NCBI GenBank assembly: GCA_017461505.1
Contig: JAFTXV010000007.1
Location: 595,185-659,184, forward strand
DNA length: 64,000 bases
Source of the DNA: Paludibacteraceae bacterium
GTDB taxonomy: Bacteria > Bacteroidota > Bacteroidia > Bacteroidales > Paludibacteraceae
Reading direction: 5' to 3'
The notes under the pieces were generated by a model. It did no database searches. It was not told the DNA's origin and saw only the letters and a list, made by a program, of their open reading frames with translations. The position numbers were made by a program, and so were the translations under genes. Shown here in pieces: positions 10,301 through 18,800 of this stretch; position 1 is the first letter of the stretch, and each line of letters begins with the position of its first letter.

Positions 10301-10658
10301 TACCCAATCCTATCTCTATGAAGAATTGGATACCGATGCACTATATACGGTGGAACTCACCCGATCTGATGGTGTGAAGATGCATACGTGTCCTTTCAGA
10401 CCTACTACGCATACTGATACCTATACATTCCCTACTTTGGCACAACCTATGCAAAATATACATATTCGTAGGGCAGCAGAGCAAGACTCGGTAGTAAGAG
10501 TGAATATCTATACAATGCTGGGTCAATTGTATAGTACTACACCTATTTCGCAAGGCGCAGGAGATATCATAGCTCCCGCTATTTGTGGTAATTATGTGGT
10601 GGAATTGGTATATGAAAACAATGAAAATAAATCGCAACTCTTAATAGTTGCACAATAA
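7359..10658 (+). CDS. Large secreted adhesin-like protein with type IX-like tail, paralogue A
   Basis: 1,099 residues with a signal peptide (LIGWLCASWAVAQ, cleaved after ~21). An N-terminal jelly-roll-like domain contains WCVGTATHSGG. An FN3-like segment (~245-330) is followed by a conserved block containing ASVRLGNWDNGSE and a KDWTSIGLNL segment. A Cys-rich repeat with CDSTCILNLTV and CDSVVTLSLQV follows (~730-850). The C-terminal ~80 residues (YTMLGQLYSTTP...GNYVVELVY) resemble a sorting tail. The block structure is the same as in the next gene, so the two are tandem paralogues. Likely cell-surface binding or adhesion; no enzyme motif recognised. Confidence 0.75.
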   Translation: MKYNKYILVLIGWLCASWAVAQDISIPFFCGFEDSVELSQWTLNPKTSDAKDQWCVGTATHSGGRQSLYISNDSAQSAKHGVANNVILAYRTLKFPEKAAKYNISFDWKNMGGTDDRARLYVWIGPKVMLQSGFYIDKKGNSYGLLDVVSPNSSIISNRTLVEEKFNKLSDGTNTYSYLSNSKKWQNAFIKGDGSKPDVSLNLSKSTSKNEFIIAFIWINASHSTDPELLGACVDNIQIALAELKRPTNMSATMQCEDSMVVLNWETSLAFHDVEYRKTGSNDWRCMSDIPANAGLQQNFSFRLKQEGSYDFRVRGYNVSRMDTSAYATINNFIFWCPENHCINYIDLTGPNTECRHGEQSATSEWPDIPNDSLAVLDFGEEAMESRHTVNWIEDRYDPFTIGSKDFNGVPIAPLRTIPEGYLASVRLGNWDNGSERESITYSFVVDSMDQAILIMKYAILFEDPGHDDKQNLFNLEVLDPNDRVIDPTCGVVNFEFKDASEWNLAEEVSFNGSRKIDKLYWKDWTSIGLNLKHYHGKTLKVRVTVADCGQSGHASWAYFVMDCVSAKLETDNCGNASTISVNAPEGFDYTWTNSKDSILGHDRTLDAEAGREVYTCEACLKELNGCCFTLSTTLDPRYPVPAYTYEWMPADCKNKVQFRNKSHVMNKRDTSEVHTLESCEQIAWEFTRNGYTQTTPEDNPLITCAPEGDTIIVTLRAMIGGGMCDSVMQDTLYIPSILSQDSIINAQICEGETFIFAKQGYKQSGTYYDTHPNVAGCDSTCILNLTVHPNSEPTFVADTVCSLDLPYWFNGYSFVYPGVYTQNLKNQWTCDSVVTLSLQVVEKLELTVDQLPTLCADDEQLIIDYSVLHSTYDSLAVRFFSSEPQTAFYDQMIYDTAQNTIIYPYDETILPNHYRVQLEFYQHAACGNMVFDLEFDVQYRSSIIEQKWNDVLALLNSKYNGGYTFTAYQWYKDGAPIAGATQSYLYEELDTDALYTVELTRSDGVKMHTCPFRPTTHTDTYTFPTLAQPMQNIHIRRAAEQDSVVRVNIYTMLGQLYSTTPISQGAGDIIAPAICGNYVVELVYENNENKSQLLIVAQ

Positions 10659-10682
10659 TAATTGACAAATCATTTGAAGAAG

Positions 10683-13600
10683 ATGAAAAAATATCTATTA
10701 TGCATGCTTTGCATGTGCTTTGTAGCACTGCAAATGACCGCGCAAGATTCGTATTTTATGTGTGACTTTGAGGACGAGGCACAGAATGCGAAATGGTCTT
10801 TGGTCAATGGTAGTTATGGTGTGACGACTGCGAATAAATGGAATATAGGTTCTGCAGTGTCAAATGGAGGTGAGAAATCAATGTATATGTCCGTGGATAG
10901 TGGTCGAACAGTATCGTACTACAATCTGACTTCGTATATTATTACATATACTGATGTCCACTTGCATGCAGGTACCTATGACTTGTCCTTTGATTGGCGT
11001 GCAATGGGTAATATTACTGAGAATTCGTTGGACGGATTGTATGTGTATTGGGGACCTGTGGTGAATGCGTTTGGAGATACTATCAAACTCAATAGCAATA
11101 ACTCCAATGAATTGTCCAAAGAATTGCAGCAATACCTCGTAGAGGTGTCTCCTGGTGATACACTATTGAGAGGTAGTGCCACTTGGAAGAACTGTGTAAC
11201 TACGGTTAAAACTTATGGCGTACCCTATCGATTGGCATTTATATGGATGATATATGGATTGGACGTGGTAGATCCCGGTCCATCTATTGATAATATTATG
11301 ATTTTGGATACCAAGAGTTGTCCTTCTCCTACTGCGCTTGATGTACGAACAGAGGGAGCGCGTATTGAATTGGATTGGGTGGGTAATGCCGATGCATACG
11401 AGGTGAAGTGCTACTCCTATACGAGTGACTCATGGATAATACAAACCGTATATGATACTACTAGTATTGCTTTCACCAATGTGCCAGAAGGGTTGTGTGA
11501 TTTCTATGTGAGCGCTATATGTGACGAAAAGGTAAAGAGTGTCCCAACAGTGAGGTCAGAGTATTTTGTATATTACCCAGTCAACCACTGTATTGATTAC
11601 CTTACGTTAGATAGTACAAACTGCTATATCGCCAATGAAAAGGTCGGCGATCGTGGCGTAGATAAACTGACTTGGACAAATTTTTTGGTTAATGATGGCT
11701 ATGCTTCGAAAGCAAGTCGCCATACTATCCATTATGCTGCCAATGAGTATGATCCGCGTACTTGCAATGAGCTACGTACAGTACCAGAAGGAGAGTTAGC
11801 ATCGGTTCGTCTGGGTAACTGGGATACTGGTTCTGAAGCAGAACGTGTGGAGTTTAAGTTCCATGTGGATGCTAAAGTAAACCCAGTACTCGTGCTCAAA
11901 TATGCGGTAGTACTAGAGAAACCTAATCCCACTTGTTTGCCTAACCCCGGATTCTTGCTTCGCGTATTGGATGAACGTGGGCGATTGGTATCTGATTGTG
12001 CATCTGCTGATTTTGATTTCCAAAAAGCTGCAGAGGCCGATTGGGAATTATGCGACCGCAACCCCGATACGGGTAACATCACCGAGATTCGCTGGAAGGA
12101 TTGGACTACGGTAGGTGTTAACCTAGCAGATTTTGACGGACAAACCTTGACTATACAACTCACTACCTACGATTGTGGTGGTGGTGGACACTACGGATAT
12201 GCGTATTTCACATTAGGATGCTCCGACGGTAAACTATCGGGTATGACTTGCGGCGTTGAGAATACACAGTTTGTGGCACCTGCGGGCTTCGTGTATCAAT
12301 GGTATTTGCAGAATGACCCAGATTCCATCGTGGGACACGAGCAAGTGTTGGAAGTCTTGCCTACTGACACCAATCACTACGTGGTGGATATGATGTTTGC
12401 TCAAGACTCATCCTGCTATTTCTCACTGGTGGCTTCGGCTCAGCCTTACCAACCATTTGCAGCTGCGAAAATGGATTATATGAGTGTGGATTGTCAGAAT
12501 GTGGTGCAATTCACCAATCTTAGTCATGTTATTGAAACGAACCAAATTACTGATTCTGTTACCCATACAACGAAAACAGTGGACTGGGTAGAGTGGGATT
12601 TTGGCGATGGCAAGCCCGTCTATGAAGAGAATCCAAGGCGTGTGTTTGATAGCCAAGGTGGACCTATCCAAGTCAAATTGATTGCCCACTTAGCTACTTG
12701 TGTAGATACCTTAGTGATTACCGACACATTGCCAGCTATTGGTACCACAAGAGATACGTTGTCCATTCAGCAGTGTGTAGATGTACCTTATGTATATTCC
12801 TATACGGCTAGCGATAATTCGCAAGTAGATACCACACTTACCGAAACGGGTATGTATGATTTCACACTGAAATCTAAGCTGACGGGCTGTGATAGCATCG
12901 TGACTATCAATTTGCTTGTATTGGATACCCTGTGGACCTATATAGACACGCTCATTATTAAAGGTGATACCCTGCAAGTGGGTAACCAACTATTCACGAA
13001 GACGGGAGAATATAAAATTCCATTACAATCTGAGGCAGGTTGTGATAGCGTGGTAGTCCTGAATTTGACAGTACACGACTATTTAGTGATAGAAGCATTG
13101 CAAGAATATACTATCTGTCATGGTGAGTCTTCCTTCCTCTTTGGGTATGCAATCACTCAAGGTTATACCAAAGACTACTCGCTCACTTTTGCAAATGACC
13201 TATTTGCATCCGTTGAGGCAGGTACCTTGGAGTATAGTAATGCGATAGATATTGCTATCCCCGCGGATGCTATTCCAAATACCTACGATGGAGAAGTGTC
13301 GTTTATTGATACGATAGGTGGCAATGTAGTAGTGCCTTTCCAACTACATATTTTGTATAATCAAGATGTGGTGACACAACGTTGGAACGATGTGCTTGCA
13401 GTCAGAAATAGCGACTATAATGGAGGTTTTGAATTTGACAAATACCAATGGTATAAGAAGGCAACTGGTGAAAGCGATTTTGCCCCACTTCAAGGCGATA
13501 CTCTGTCGTATCTGTACGAGCCATTGGATCCTACTTCTGCTTATGCGGTAGGACTGGTGCGTAAGGGTGAAACCGTAGAGATTCTCACATGTGAGATTTA

Positions 13601-13853
13601 CCCAGAGGATTACTCAGAGGTATCTATTGTGCCTACCTTGGTTGAGAAGTCGCAACCGATGCAGATTGTGTCGCCTAATCATCAGTCAATGAATGGTGAG
13701 GCTCGTTGGATGATGTTTAGTGGTGCTACTATTGCTACTCAATCTCTGGTTGATGGTACGGGGTTGGTGGCACCTGCTACAAGTGGATTGTTCCTACTCA
13801 TCCTTCAAGATCAATCAGGAGAACAAACGGTATTGACTATCCAAGTGCGTTAA
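10683..13853 (+). CDS. Large secreted adhesin-like protein with PKD-like domain, paralogue B
   Basis: 1,056 residues from ATG 10683, chosen over an in-frame TTG at 10662 because it gives a normal signal peptide (MKKYLLCMLCMCFVALQMTAQ). It shares the upstream gene's order: N-terminal WNIGSAVSNGG jelly-roll, FN3-like segment, the ASVRLGNWDTGSE block, RWKDWTTVGVNL and a C-terminal Cys repeat (CDSIVTINL, CDSVVVLNL). A PKD-like domain with WDFGDGKPVYEENP (about residues 635-690) is specific to this copy. The end (ATSGLFLLILQDQSGEQ) is a sorting-tail-like strand. Last gene of the run before a strong hairpin. Probably a surface adhesin; function inferred. Confidence 0.75.
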   Translation: MKKYLLCMLCMCFVALQMTAQDSYFMCDFEDEAQNAKWSLVNGSYGVTTANKWNIGSAVSNGGEKSMYMSVDSGRTVSYYNLTSYIITYTDVHLHAGTYDLSFDWRAMGNITENSLDGLYVYWGPVVNAFGDTIKLNSNNSNELSKELQQYLVEVSPGDTLLRGSATWKNCVTTVKTYGVPYRLAFIWMIYGLDVVDPGPSIDNIMILDTKSCPSPTALDVRTEGARIELDWVGNADAYEVKCYSYTSDSWIIQTVYDTTSIAFTNVPEGLCDFYVSAICDEKVKSVPTVRSEYFVYYPVNHCIDYLTLDSTNCYIANEKVGDRGVDKLTWTNFLVNDGYASKASRHTIHYAANEYDPRTCNELRTVPEGELASVRLGNWDTGSEAERVEFKFHVDAKVNPVLVLKYAVVLEKPNPTCLPNPGFLLRVLDERGRLVSDCASADFDFQKAAEADWELCDRNPDTGNITEIRWKDWTTVGVNLADFDGQTLTIQLTTYDCGGGGHYGYAYFTLGCSDGKLSGMTCGVENTQFVAPAGFVYQWYLQNDPDSIVGHEQVLEVLPTDTNHYVVDMMFAQDSSCYFSLVASAQPYQPFAAAKMDYMSVDCQNVVQFTNLSHVIETNQITDSVTHTTKTVDWVEWDFGDGKPVYEENPRRVFDSQGGPIQVKLIAHLATCVDTLVITDTLPAIGTTRDTLSIQQCVDVPYVYSYTASDNSQVDTTLTETGMYDFTLKSKLTGCDSIVTINLLVLDTLWTYIDTLIIKGDTLQVGNQLFTKTGEYKIPLQSEAGCDSVVVLNLTVHDYLVIEALQEYTICHGESSFLFGYAITQGYTKDYSLTFANDLFASVEAGTLEYSNAIDIAIPADAIPNTYDGEVSFIDTIGGNVVVPFQLHILYNQDVVTQRWNDVLAVRNSDYNGGFEFDKYQWYKKATGESDFAPLQGDTLSYLYEPLDPTSAYAVGLVRKGETVEILTCEIYPEDYSEVSIVPTLVEKSQPMQIVSPNHQSMNGEARWMMFSGATIATQSLVDGTGLVAPATSGLFLLILQDQSGEQTVLTIQVR

Positions 13854-13882
13854 TCGTTGGCGCGCCTATCTCAGATTTATCG

Positions 13883-13920
13883 GCAGGCTGCTTAATGGCA
13901 GCCTGCTTTGTGTTATTTTA
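13883..13920 (+). terminator. Terminator of the surface-protein operon
   Basis: GCAGGCTGC (13883-13891), a 6-nt loop and GCAGCCTGC (13898-13906), then TTTGTGTTATTTTA. It shares stem core and tail with the hairpins at 15387 and 20847. Confidence 0.85.
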
Positions 13921-14014
13921 TGGAAAAAATGACAAAAACATATATGAAATTTATGGAAAAAATGACAAAAACATATGTGAATTTTATGGAAAAAGTGACA
14001 AAAGTTTGCATATG
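13920..14014. repeat. Three 33-bp direct repeats upstream of the DUF4143 ATPase gene
   Basis: Units begin at 13920, 13953 and 13986, each starting ATGGAAAAARTGACAAAA followed by an A/T tail with CATATRTG. The third is diverged and runs into the promoter. Their position just upstream of the -33 box is compatible with a regulator-binding array. Confidence 0.85.
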
Positions 14015-14036
14015 TCAAAGATTTTCAGTACTTTTG
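14005..14036 (+). promoter_or_regulatory. Promoter of the DUF4143 ATPase gene
   Basis: TTTG (14005-14008), a 20-nt spacer and TACTTTTG (14029-14036). Start codon lies 17 nt downstream of the -7 box, giving a very short leader. Confidence 0.8.
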
Positions 14037-14052
14037 TGCCCAATTAAATATA

Positions 14053-15381
14053 ATGGATATGCTAGAACGTAAGTTTGCAAACTTCTTAGAGTCGTTTCTA
14101 AGTGAAAATCAGAATAAGATTTTGCTGGTTAATGGTGCAAGACAAATTGGTAAGTCATTTATTATTCGACACATCGGAAGCAAATTATTTCCTAATTTTA
14201 TAGAGATTGATTTGCGTGCAGATAGTGAAAATGAGCAATTATTTTCTGATGTAAGTAGTGTGGATAGTTTTTATCTACAGTTGAGTGCATTTGCAGGTAA
14301 TCGTTTGGGGAACAAACAAGATACGCTAATCTTCTTAGATGAGATACAAGTTTATCCTCGTTTGCTTACCTTACTCAAGTTTCTTAATCAGGACGGCAGG
14401 TTTACCTATATCGCGAGTGGTTCGCAGCTTGGCGTGGCATTGTCGCAAACGCCATCTGTACCATTGGGTAGTGTATTGATTAAGCAAATGTATCCATTGG
14501 ACTTGGAGGAGTTCTTCTGGGCTATGGGGGTTGGTAAGGAGGCGATTGATACGGCTCGATCTTACTTTCACAACCAGCAATCACTGCCAGAAAAGTTACA
14601 TGATAGATACCTAAACTTATTCAAAAGTTATTTATTGACAGGAGGTTTACCAGATGCCGTAAATCAATATGTCAAGGATAAAAATATTCAGCGAATGCGT
14701 GATATCCAATACGATATACATACTCTCTATGGTATTGATGCTTCGCAATACGATCAGCAAAACAGACTGAAGATTCGTCGTGTATATGATCTAATACCAT
14801 CTAATCTTGAAAATAAAAAGAAACGGGTCGTAGTGAAGAAAATTGAGAATAAAATGGGTAAGCAATTTTCAGACTACGAATATGAATTTGATTATTTGGT
14901 AGAATCTGGTATTGCATTGCAGATAGATGCCATCAGTAATCCTCGTTTTCCACTATTGCAATCGGTCAAGAAAACTCTGCTAAAACTCTATTTGAATGAT
15001 GTAGGCATATTGACCGCCTTGTTGTATCAAAACAACATCAATGCGGTTCTGAATGATGAACGAAGTATAAATCTTGGTACTGTATATGAAGCAGTAGTGG
15101 CACAAGAGTTGCATGCGCATGGTTTTGATTTGTATTACTATGATAATAAGCAACATGGTGAGGTTGATTTCTTGATAGATGATTATTCCACCTTATCTAT
15201 AGTACCTTTAGAAATAAAATCAGGCAAAGATTACTACGTTCATAGTGCACTTAATCATTTTGTTTCTAACGAAGAATATGGTATTAATCATGGTATTGTC
15301 TTCTCAAACAGCCGTGAAGTTGAAAAAAAAGGCAAAATCACATATATGCCAATTTATTATATCATGTTTATAGAGCGTTAA
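14053..15381 (+). CDS. AAA-family ATPase with DUF4143 nuclease-like C-terminus
   Basis: 442 residues. Walker A is GARQIGKS (about 28-35), Walker B is LIFLDEIQ (~93-100). The C-terminal third has the PD-(D/E)XK-like signature of DUF4143 proteins: GEVDFLIDD and PLEIKSGKDY. These ATPases are common in Bacteroidota, often in many copies in accessory regions. Their role is unknown, with defence and toxin-like functions discussed. It is a single-gene unit bounded by its own promoter with 33-bp repeats and by a terminator at 15387. A second member lies at 26898-28088 on the other strand. Family assignment is firm, biological role is not. Confidence 0.85.
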   Translation: MDMLERKFANFLESFLSENQNKILLVNGARQIGKSFIIRHIGSKLFPNFIEIDLRADSENEQLFSDVSSVDSFYLQLSAFAGNRLGNKQDTLIFLDEIQVYPRLLTLLKFLNQDGRFTYIASGSQLGVALSQTPSVPLGSVLIKQMYPLDLEEFFWAMGVGKEAIDTARSYFHNQQSLPEKLHDRYLNLFKSYLLTGGLPDAVNQYVKDKNIQRMRDIQYDIHTLYGIDASQYDQQNRLKIRRVYDLIPSNLENKKKRVVVKKIENKMGKQFSDYEYEFDYLVESGIALQIDAISNPRFPLLQSVKKTLLKLYLNDVGILTALLYQNNINAVLNDERSINLGTVYEAVVAQELHAHGFDLYYYDNKQHGEVDFLIDDYSTLSIVPLEIKSGKDYYVHSALNHFVSNEEYGINHGIVFSNSREVEKKGKITYMPIYYIMFIER

Positions 15382-15386
15382 TACCC

Positions 15387-15420
15387 GAAGGCTGCCCAAC
15401 GGCAGCCTTCGTTGTGTTAT
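15387..15420 (+). terminator. Terminator of the DUF4143 ATPase gene
   Basis: GAAGGCTGCC (15387-15396), CAAC loop, GGCAGCCTTC (15401-15410), then GTTGTGTTAT. Almost the same hairpin as at 20847-20871. Confidence 0.85.
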
Positions 15421-15490
15421 AGAGTCTATCGAACGGGGGGGATAGATATGTTGTACAACATATATCGTGCTTTTTTTAGAAAAATGTGCT

Positions 15491-15520
15491 TGTTATGTAA
15501 AAAAAAATAAGTAACTTTGT
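15491..15520 (+). promoter_or_regulatory. Fixed promoter upstream of the invertible susC segment
   Basis: TTG (15491-15493) and TAACTTTG (15513-15520), spacing 19 nt, read rightwards into the invertible segment. They lie outside the inverted repeats (first arm begins at 15556), so transcription direction does not change when the segment flips; only the sequence behind the promoter does. No comparable promoter was found within the segment on either strand. Confidence 0.7.
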
Positions 15521-15549
15521 GCGCTTTTAGGAAGAGAGTGGGGCACGTA

Positions 15550-15744
15550 CTATAGAATTGTACCGTTTGATGTGCCAGCTTCTGCAACGCTAGCGCCAAC
15601 GAGAGGTTCACCATTAGCATCCACCACTTTACCTACAATAGCAATAGGTTCTGCCATAGCAGCGATGCTAACCAACGACATTGCAAATACTGCAAATGTC
15701 ATGAGTAGGCTACGAAAGCCATTCTCTTTGTGTTTGTTCATCAT
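15550..15744 (-). pseudogene. Detached, inverted N-terminal part of susC (signal peptide and start of the regulatory domain)
   Basis: Reading leftward from ATG 15744, this encodes a basic n-region, a hydrophobic core (LLMTFAVFAMSLVSIAAMA), then EPIAIVGKVVDANGEPLVGASV. That is the signal peptide and first strands of the CarboxypepD_reg-like domain that opens SusC proteins. It runs into a stop 3 codons after the sequence TSNGTI. The missing continuation (SNGTITDLDG...) is on the plus strand at 15830. It is therefore the 5' end of the same gene in the opposite orientation, not an independent gene. An in-frame GTG at 15783 also exists, but ATGATG at 15739-15744 gives the normal signal peptide. 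No promoter of the usual type faces this fragment in the present orientation. Confidence 0.85.
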
Positions 15745-15847
15745 AACGTTTGTGTTTTGGTTAATAATGTGTGGGAATTTCACCCACGTTGTTTATATTG
15801 TTGTTGATTGTTTTGGGTCAATTTTGGTAGCATCAAACGGTACGATT
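15556..15847. other. Invertible DNA segment splitting susC
   Basis: The arms are AATTGTACCGTTTGATG (15556-15572) and CATCAAACGGTACGATT (15831-15847), inverted repeats identical at 16 of 17 positions with a perfect 13-bp core. The 258 bp between them hold the susC leader, start codon and first ~58 codons on the minus strand. Recombination within the core would place those codons in frame with the gene body: both arms are read as xCA TCA AAC GGT ACx. The fixed promoter would then lie upstream of a ~130-nt leader. The predicted product of the flipped form is about 1,120 residues, normal for SusC. No recombinase gene is in the window, so the enzyme would act in trans. Confidence 0.9.
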
Positions 15848-18800
15848 ACTGATTTGGATGGTGCATTCGTGCTGACCGTAGAGAAGAACGTAACTCTCCT
15901 CGTATCCTACGTAGGTTACAAGGATCAAGAGGTTCGCGCTCACAAAGACATGGTTGTTATGCTCCGCGAGGACACTCAAGTGCTCGACGAGGTAGTAGCC
16001 ATCGGTTATGGTACGCAAAAGAAGGCGAACCTGACAGGTGCGGTGACAACCGTAGATGTTTCTAAAACTTTGGAATCAAAAACCGAGTCTGATGTGGCAA
16101 AAGCATTGCAAGGTGCTGTGCCTGGTTTGACCATCACCAATGCAACGGGTGATTTGGATGCTGATCCTACCGTCGTTATCCGTGGTATCGGTACTTTGTC
16201 AAACAGCGGTACTTCTACTCCTCTCTACGTAGTGGATGGTGTACCTATGGAGAACCTCAGTTATCTTAACCCTAATGACATTGAGTCTATTAGCGTATTG
16301 AAAGATGCTTCTTCTACCGCTATCTATGGTACTCGTGCTGCTTTTGGTGTGGTATTGGTAACCACCAAGACTGCTAAGACGGCAGAGAAAGTGAGCGTTA
16401 CTTATAACAACAACTTCGCTTGGAGTCGTGCTACTGCAACTCCTGATTACCCAACCGTATATGCTCAAGCTGTGGCTGCAACAGAAGCTAAGGGATATCT
16501 TGGTGAGCGTGCTGAACTCTTTGGTATGTATTTGGATGATATGCCAGTTCCTGTTACAAATGATAAAGGTGAGGTAATTGGTTATGAGGACAGTTTCCAA
16601 GACAAAGCGGCAGCTTGGTTAGAAAGACATGGTGGCAAAGCTGGTTATCGCGAAATGGTGTATGGTGATGACTTTGATGAGTATGGATTCTATGCTGATT
16701 GGGATGTGGCAGGTATCTTCTTCAACGATGCAACTCCTTCACAAAACCACAACCTCTCTGTATCGGGTAACTCAGGTAAGACCAACTACTATATGTCACT
16801 CGGCTATAACCACCAACAAGGTATATTGAACTTCAATCCTGACAAGATGGATAAGTTCAACGCAACTGTTAACCTCTCTACCAAAGTTAACAACTGGTTG
16901 GAAGTAGGTGCTCGCTTCAACATGCAACACCGCAACTATCAATATCCAGAGAACCGTGTAGGTGGCTATTCTAACCTTTGGCGTTGGGGCTCATTCTTTG
17001 GTCCTTGGGGCTATTTTAAAGATCCTGAAGGTCAAGTGTATGATGGTTATACTTTCCTAGGTGGTTTGAAAGAAGCTGGCGACGCTTACAAAAAACGTAT
17101 GAACTTGCGTGCTGGTGGTTTTATCAAGTTGAACCTTGCTAAAGGCTTAACCTTTAATGGTGATTATACCTTTACCTACCGAGCAGGTAAAGAGAAGGCT
17201 ATCGGTATGCCTGCTAAATATCAAGTGGACACATGGTCTCTTAGCTTATTTACGGAAGATTGGTGGAATGGTGCGATAGCTCCATATCCAACAGATAGTT
17301 ATATTACTCAAAAGAACTCTCATTACTACAACCACGTAGCCAATATGTATTTCAACTACAATGGTTCTTGGAGTGGTCACAACCTCAATGTAATGGTAGG
17401 TGCGAATATCGACAAAGACGAGTACGAGTATCTGACTCTCACCCGCAACAACATGCAGAATGTGAATATGCCTGAGATGATTCTTACCTCTGCATATAAG
17501 AGCTATGATCAAGCGCATTATCACAATGGTTCTGTGGGTATCTTCGGTCGTATCAATTACGATTATAAAGGCATCTATTTGTTAGAGTTCAGTGCTCGCG
17601 GTGATGCATCTAGCAAGTTCCCAAGCAACCAACAATGGGGCTTCTTCCCTTCAGGATCTGTAGGTTATCGTATCAGCGAGGAGCCATACTTCCAAGAAGC
17701 TAAGAACTATGTAAGCAACTTAAAGGTACGTGCTTCTTATGGTACTATTGGTAACCAAGAGATTGGTAGCAATATGTTCTTGGAGACAATGGATAAATAT
17801 ACCACTTCAGTAAACTGGATTGGTAGTGGCAATGTGTTGTATGACTATTTTGAACAACCTAAGATGGTATCTCCATACCTTACTTGGGAGACAATTGCTA
17901 CGGCTAACGTGGGTATTGACCTCGGTTTCTTCAACAACGACTTGAATATCAACTTCGACTGGTATCAACGCGATACAAAGGATATGTTGGCTCCAGGTAA
18001 AGAGTTGCCTACTGTACTTGGTACTTCTGCTGCATTTGAGAATGCAGGTTCTCTCCGTACACGTGGTTGGGAGTTGAATATCGACTGGCGTCACGTATTC
18101 CACGAGGCAGGTGACTTGGCTGTACATGCTAATTTCAACTTGGCAGACTACAAAGCTACGATTACCAACTGGGATTCTAACAACCTTATCAATACCAACT
18201 ACACTGGTAAAGAGTATGGTGAAATCTGGGGCTTTGAGTATGACCGTTATTTCACTCCAGAGGATTTCAATGCAGATGGTACATATGCTGAAGGTATTGC
18301 AGATCAAACTCTACTTGCAGTTGATCCTAAATTTGCTTTTGGTCCTGGTGATATCAAGTTCGTTGACCAAGATGGTGACGGCGAGATCAATTGGGGTGAG
18401 GGTACAGTAGAGGATCACGGTGACCTCATAAAGATTGGTAACACCACTCCTCGTTGGCAATACTCATTCCGTCTTGGCGCTGATTGGAAGGGCTTTGACT
18501 TCGACATCTTCTTCCAAGGCGTAGGTAAACGCGATATGTGGAGCACATCTGCCTTCGTGATGCCAATGATGCGTGCTGCCGATATTACTATTTATGCTAA
18601 TCAAACGGATTATATTACTAAGGAAGAAATCGAGGCGGGTAACATCCGTCAAGATGCTGACTATCCACGTATCTTCCCAGGTAATGAGGGTGCTACAGCT
18701 TCTTCTGCTATCATGGACGCAGGTCGCAACAACTATGTGCCACAAGATAGATACCTCATCAATATGGCTTATCTCCGTCTGAAGAACTTGACCGTAGGTT

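Noticed and set aside
15572-15829. The left end of the long plus-strand frame 15572-19021 as the true N-terminus of SusC
   Set aside because: It is the antisense of a proper SusC signal peptide and regulatory domain and has a GTG start with no SusC-like residues before SNGTITDLDG. It is kept only as a speculative alternative from ATG 15701.
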